Assembly: GCA_010094045.1 (NCBI GenBank) | Contig: ML986676.1 | Coordinates: forward strand, 62,001-126,000 | Source: Lojkania enalia | Lineage: Eukaryota; Ascomycota; Dothideomycetes; Pleosporales | DNA: 64,000 bases | Direction: 5' to 3' | Shown: positions 59,349 to 64,000 of the stretch, piece by piece | How positions within the stretch are numbered: the stretch's first letter is position 1 | Layout: each line of letters begins with the position of its first letter | Notes under the pieces: model-generated | What the model was told of the DNA's origin: nothing | Seen by the model: only the letters and a program-made list of their open reading frames with translations | The model's database searches: none | Made by a program: the position numbers and the translations under genes

Positions 59349-59563
59349 AAAGCGCTGCAGCTACCTATAGCATCCCCCAAACGACGCTTAGAGACCGACG
59401 CGCCGGCAAACCTTCACGACATGATTACGAGCCCAATTCAAAGAAGCTTACGAAGCTAGAAGAATCAACTATAATACAGTATATACTAGACCTATTATCT
59501 CGTGGATACCCTCCTATAATCGATAGTATACGAGATATAGCCAACTATTTACTTAGAGCTCGC
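59184..59563 (+). mobile_element. Pogo/Fot1-like element, 5' fragment (least mutated copy)
   Basis: Starts with two 17-bp units (CAAGCGAGTCGCCCACC, spaced 17 bp), which recur at the ends of the RIP-mutated copies to the right. Transposase coding begins at ATG 59255: an HTH_psq-like region (VLLAISAINQDQIQSVQSAA, YSIPQTTLRDRRAGK) followed by NSKKLTKLEESTIIQYILDL and SRGYPP..IRDIANYLLRAR, the CENP-B/pogo N-terminal pattern. Homology stops at ~59563, before the DDE catalytic domain, so this copy is truncated. The same 5' end is also seen at 58842-59006 in the duplicated contig end. Later sequence (59564-59790) is unrelated and not very AT-rich. Confidence 0.75.
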
Positions 59564-60410
59564 TGTCACGGAATCGGCTTCTACCCGATCCCGTGCCACC
59601 TCGCCTATTACGCACAGACCCGAACCCCTGATGTATATATATACGACCTGATGTCTGTCTCCTTTCTCTCTTCATCCAGATGTCTTGAACTATCATGGCA
59701 GCAGTACGTTGGTCATCTATATAGCTCAATCTGATGCTTGTTCATCTAGCGTTGACAATCCGATGCGCGTCGCCGTGACACTAGGTTAGTAAAATCTAGC
59801 TAATAAACTTTATTAATTGTATTTCTAAGTTTAAAATATACTTCTATTAAAAATACGACTATTAAAGAGCTCTCTATAAAGATCCTAAAATTATTAGTAG
59901 CTGGTTTAACCTAGTATATAATACTAAAGTAAAGTATAACATACTATATAAGCAAGTTAATTACCTAAGCGAACTAATTATAATACTAAAACTCTACTAA
60001 AATCGCGATAATTATACTTTATAATATTATACTATAACTAATAACTATAGAATTAATTTAGAAAGAAGCTAGAATATAACTTATATTTTAAACTCTTTAA
60101 TAAAATATAATACTAATTATATATTATATTATATTAATTTATAATATCTTCTAAAGTATATTTAATATATAAAGGTAAAAAATAGCTCTATAATATAATT
60201 ACTAGCTTAATTTAATAAAGTTTAGTAAGATTAAGGAGTAGATAATTATTTAGTATATATTAATTATAGCTTACTACTATTTAAAATATAGCTAATTTAC
60301 TACTAGTTATATACTCTACTAGTTAGATTAGAAAGAATTAGGTAGAAAACTTTATTAAATATATACCTAAGCTTAAAATTAAATTTAATTAAAAGTAATA
60401 TACCTTATAA
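59564..60410. other. Transition into RIP-mutated AT-rich DNA
   Basis: From ~59790 on the sequence is dominated by TA, AA and TT, with almost no long open frame. Traces near 60315-60405 on the plus strand may be the N-terminal half of another transposase copy, but this is weak. Confidence 0.5.
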
Positions 60411-62226
60411 ATAAGCGGCCTATATAAGTAAGTAGTCTACTTTATTAACTTTTTTAACCTTTATATATATATAGCTTAACAACTAAATAATATAATAATA
60501 ATTTATAACTTACGTAATTATTTTATAAAAACCTCTATATCCTTCTAGTATATATAAAAATTATATCTAGTTTTACTATAGTAGCTATAGCGTACTTTAT
60601 ACTATCTGCTTATACCTAATCGCACCCTAAATTAGCGTATTATAGCTTAAGTTTCTTCCTTATTATTCTTTTTAACAATAATTATCTCTTCTTATATTTT
60701 TATTAGAGTCTCTTATACTTAAATCTACCTTTTTTTCTACTATTTCTATTTCATTACTACTTTATTTACTTTTTAAAGGCTGACGATTTTATTATATATT
60801 AACCCGATCTAATATATTACTTTTATAAAGCCTTTCTTAAGCTAATTTAGCTTCTTAATAATAGAAGCTAGTAAAGAACTTATATCTCTTTAAATCCGAT
60901 TATAAATTAATATTAATTAAGCTTCTAGCTCGCGTATATTACTTAGTATTTTTACTTTTTATAGAGTATTATCTTATACTAGTAGTATTAGTATACGAAG
61001 CTTTATATTAAGCTTTAAAAGTACTACTTCTAGATTAAATAGAACTAGACCAGCTTCTTAAAAGCTTATATAGATATTATCCTTTATAATTAATATATTA
61101 AAAGCAGCTTTAAAGGCTAGAAAGAATTTAAGTTTTATAATATAGTTAATATAATTACGTACTAAAATTAAAATCTAATTTTTATATATATATTTTAATA
61201 GTAAAAAGTAGCCTATATCTAGTAGCTGTAATAGGTGTAATAAATAAGCTAGTATATAGAGTAGAATAATACCCTATTCCTCGTAGAGTTTCTAGAAATT
61301 AAGTAAGTTATAGCTATTATAGCTATTAAAGATTAGTAGTCGATATACGCCTACTATATAATCTCTTATATACCTATAAAAGTACTTTAACTACTTAATA
61401 CCGAGTTTATTTATTATCTAACTATTCTTATTAACTATAATAGTCTAGTTTTTAGATATATTATTACTTTCGTACTAGGTAGAGAGATAGTAGTAACTAG
61501 CGATAATAATAAAGGGTAGGAGCATCTAGCTAGTAGTATTAATCCTCTAAATTACTAAAATCTATTTATAATTACTTAATTAAATTGCCTTTAGTTGATT
61601 ATATCTCTCTATACCTATAATAACTAGTTGTAATAAGATAACGCCTATTTAAAAGCTAGATTTATCGAAGTTATATATATCCTCGTTTATAATACTATAC
61701 TTCTCCTTAGTATACTATATAAGCTTAAACCAGCCTTTAATTATCTTAAAATCTTCGTATAGAGCTCTCTAATAATTATAAGGCTGATTTAGGTGTGTTT
61801 TAAGTTTAGGAGTATATCTAATAAAGTTCCTAGGCTAATATATACTAATCTAGCCTATACTGCGCTTAGTAAGTAAGCTATTAGTTATATCTTATATAGT
61901 AGCTAAAGTAAATGTAAATCCTCGCGAATCTAGGTTAAATATATATTAGATAATAACCTCCTCTTTAGATTTTATTAGTCTCTTCGAGTTAGGCTTACAA
62001 TTATACTATAAGTAGATTCCGGTATATTATTAGTATACGATCGTTTAAATTATATTAAATATTAAAGTAGCACGTCTTTTACTATTTATTTAACCTCTTT
62101 TAATAGTTAAGAAGGCTAAGTTTACTTGATTCTCGTTTTAGGCTATATTCTTATTATTTCGTTATTATATTATTATCAAAAGCTTAGGTGTCGCGTTTTA
62201 GTAATAGGGTAGACCGCTCGCTTATA
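60411..62226 (-). mobile_element. RIP-mutated pogo-like transposon, copy C (minus strand, near full length)
   Basis: The right end (~62203-62226) on the minus strand reads ATAAGCGAGCGGTCTAC. The left end (60411-60440) reads ATAAGCGGCC..AAGTAAGTAGTCTAC, so terminal inverted repeats are still visible. The transposase relic in order on the minus strand: NSKRLIKSKEEVII (stop) YIFNLDSRGF; DITNSLLTKRSIG; PKLKTHLNQPYNY; YEDFKIIKGWFKL; IYNFDKSSF (first catalytic Asp kept); INKLGIK (stop) LKYF; YRLLIFNSYNSY (second Asp changed to Asn); LLQLLDIGYFLLLK; and LAFKAAFNILI..EAGLVLFN. Many stops replace Gln/Trp codons. The length of ~1.8 kb fits the family. Confidence 0.8.
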
Positions 62227-62880
62227 AGATACGTTATAACTATTTAAAAGTTAAATATAAGAATCTTAAAGTTATAAAAGGTTAGTTCTATTTTATATAA
62301 AATATAAAGGTTAAATATAGTATTATTAACGAAAATATATATAACTTTAATAAATTAAGCTTTATAATAGACGTAATATTAATAGAAGTAGTAGTTACTA
62401 GCTCTAAAAGACGGAATTAACTAAAGTAGCTCTAGCTAAATAATTATAAGTAGACTATAGTTATCTAGAGTATTAACGTAATAGAATAGATAATACTATC
62501 TTTTATTATCTTTATAGGTATCTACTACCTCTCTATATAGTATAAAGAAGATAATATTCTATTAATCTAGGCTATATAGGTTACTAATAATAGCTAGACG
62601 ATAAATAATATTAGTATTAAATAGTTAAAGTACTTTAATATATATATATAAAATTATACTATTAGTATATATTAATTACTAATTCTTAATAGCTATAAAA
62701 GCTACGACTCGCTTAAATTTAGGCATCTCTATAAAGAAAAGAATATTATTATTCTCTATATACCTCTATATTTATTATATCTACTATAGCTATTAGATAT
62801 AGATTATTTCTTATCTTTAAAAACTATATATAGGTGCTAAGTTAAATAGCTAATATATAATTATATTAACTATAATGTAT
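62227..62880 (+). mobile_element. RIP-mutated pogo-like transposon, copy A (plus, 5' part cut by copy C)
   Basis: Transposase reading starts abruptly at the right end of copy C: KIRYNYLKVKYKNLKVIKG, then IYNFNKLSFIIDVI (Asp to Asn), a VTSSKRRN-like block, TINNISIK..LKYFNIYIK, YQLL-like LLILNSYKSY, IIILYIPLYLLYLL and LDIDYFLSLK. It ends where the 17-bp double repeat of copy B begins. Its N-terminal half may lie left of 60411, which would make copy C a nested insertion. Confidence 0.65.
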
Positions 62881-62883
62881 TCT

Positions 62884-64000
62884 ATAAGCGAGTAGGTCAT
62901 ACAAGCGAGTAGGTCGGCTCTATCTATTAAGTAGCTCCACTATCAATTAAATTATAATGCCTTAACAACTAGGTATTAAAAATCGTTTAAATAAAAGCCA
63001 AATACTTCTTATTATTTAAGCTATCTAAAACAACGCGTTATTATCTATCTAATACGCTTATAAGCTATATAACGTTAATCTTTCTACACTACAGTAACGG
63101 CTAGCTAGCGTTACCTCTCGACGCGACTGTAAGGCTAACTTAAAGAGCCTTACTAAGTTAGAAGAGGAGGCTATTACTAAGTTTATTCTTGAGCTAGATT
63201 TAAAAGAGTTTTTACCTACTCTTACTACTATATAAGATATAGCTAATTCTCTACTAGCTGAGCATAACGCTAGTTAAGTAGGCTAGAACTAGCCAGCCAA
63301 CTTTGTTGTACGTACCCTATTAATTAAAACCCGCCTAAACCGACTATACAACTATTAACAAGTAAGGTATAAGGATTCTAATACTATTAGAAGGTAGTTT
63401 AAGCTTATAAAGGCTGTAATTAGATAGTATAGAATAACTAAGGCGGATATATTTAATTTTAATAAGATAGGCTTTTAGATAGAAGTTATTATAAGCTAGA
63501 CTATTATTATAGGTATAGAGCGTTATAATCGACTAAAAGCTTTATAGCTAGGTAATTGTAAGTAGGTAATAGTTATCTAAAGCGTAAGCGTAGTAGGCTG
63601 GGTAGTTCTACTATATATTATCCTTAAGGCTAAATACTACTAAATAGTCTGATATAATAAGAATCTACTAAAAGATTAGATAATTAACGTTAGTAAGAAT
63701 AGTTGGACAATAAATAAGTATAGAATTGAGTAGCTAAAGCACTTTATTTCCTATACTAAGACTCGCTTAATTAGCTTATAGCAACTACTTATTTTTAATA
63801 GTTATAAGAGCTACTATTCTATAGAATTCTTTAGTTTCTGTAGGTAGAATTGTATTCTACCTCTCTATATACCAGCACACGCCTTATATATACTACAACT
63901 ACTTAATATAGGCTGCTTCTTACTATTAAAGCGAGCCTACAGCAGTTAGATTAACCAGCTAATATATTACTACATTAACTATATCGATAAGCTATCCTTT
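62884..64000 (+). mobile_element. RIP-mutated pogo-like transposon, copy B (runs off the window)
   Basis: The 5' end shows two 17-bp units (AAGCGAGTAGGTCATAC-type, at 62886 and 62903). A mutated transposase starts at ATG 62956. It has TSRRDCKANLKSLTKLEEEA, FILELDLKEFLPTL, DIANSLLAEHNAS, PANFVVRTLLIKTRLNRLYN, ADIFNFNKIGF (catalytic Asp to Asn), YIILKAKYY, NSWTINKYRIE..LKHF, LLIFNSYKSY, ILQLLNIGCFLLLKRAY. Stops mostly sit at Gln and Trp positions. The 3' end is beyond the window. Confidence 0.8.

Noticed and set aside
59790..64000. Centromere or mitochondrial insert explaining the AT-rich block
   Set aside because: Readable transposase motifs with stops at Gln/Trp codons show that it is RIP-mutated transposon DNA.

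Overview
This is a filamentous ascomycete (Pezizomycotina) nuclear window. The genes are split by short GT..AG introns of roughly 43-134 nt, often with a CTAAC/CTAAT-like branch site. The families are typical of these fungi: Zn2Cys6 regulator, AA9 LPMO, DUF8021 secreted protein, NACHT/STAND proteins, SH3-transglutaminase Cyk3, and pogo/Fot1-like transposons degraded by C-to-T/G-to-A mutation (RIP). The gene content would suit a leotiomycete, but that is inference. I resolved exon structures by hand from frame continuity and splice consensus, so coordinates span start to stop including introns.

Layout. 1-4.1 kb: two single-pass membrane proteins with cytosolic PPAY motifs flank a secreted PEBP-like gene. 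4.6-17.4 kb: a recognition-type locus holds a 1792-aa NACHT-like/ankyrin/SPRY protein (minus), a conserved-looking unknown protein (plus) and an ankyrin-subtilisin protease (plus). 18.4-24 kb: an F-box protein, a monocarboxylate-type MFS transporter and a secreted DUF8021 protein. 24.1-26.7 kb: a second STAND protein, with an intact P-loop. 28.7-30.8 kb: an AA9 LPMO whose promoter has CreA-like and XlnR-like motifs, then a RING-like protein lacking one zinc ligand. 33.5-35.2 kb: a Zn2Cys6 regulator. 35.9-42.2 kb: two housekeeping genes, CYK3 and cytosolic glutamyl-tRNA synthetase. 43.3-45.8 kb: a decayed tyrosinase. 47.1-55.7 kb: two FAD monooxygenases around a Ca3427-like periplasmic-binding-fold protein with a probable mitochondrial presequence. 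56.3-58 kb: an MFS drug-transporter pseudogene with at least five stops. 58.7-64 kb: a scaffold join (332-bp exact duplication around ten Ns) leads into very AT-rich sequence in which at least three RIP-mutated pogo-like elements can still be read.

How it fits together. The most notable region is 4.6-26.7 kb. It contains a STAND-like protein whose P-loop has decayed, an ankyrin-subtilisin with a complete catalytic triad (but an in-frame TAG in the linker), a protein of unknown family between them, and an intact NACHT protein nearby. This resembles a fungal NLR/allorecognition neighbourhood, but a joint function is only a hypothesis. The right end shows decay spreading from a transposon-rich, RIP-affected block into genes, with the MFS pseudogene next to it. 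I saw no CRISPR array, tRNA, rRNA or PKS/NRPS backbone gene.
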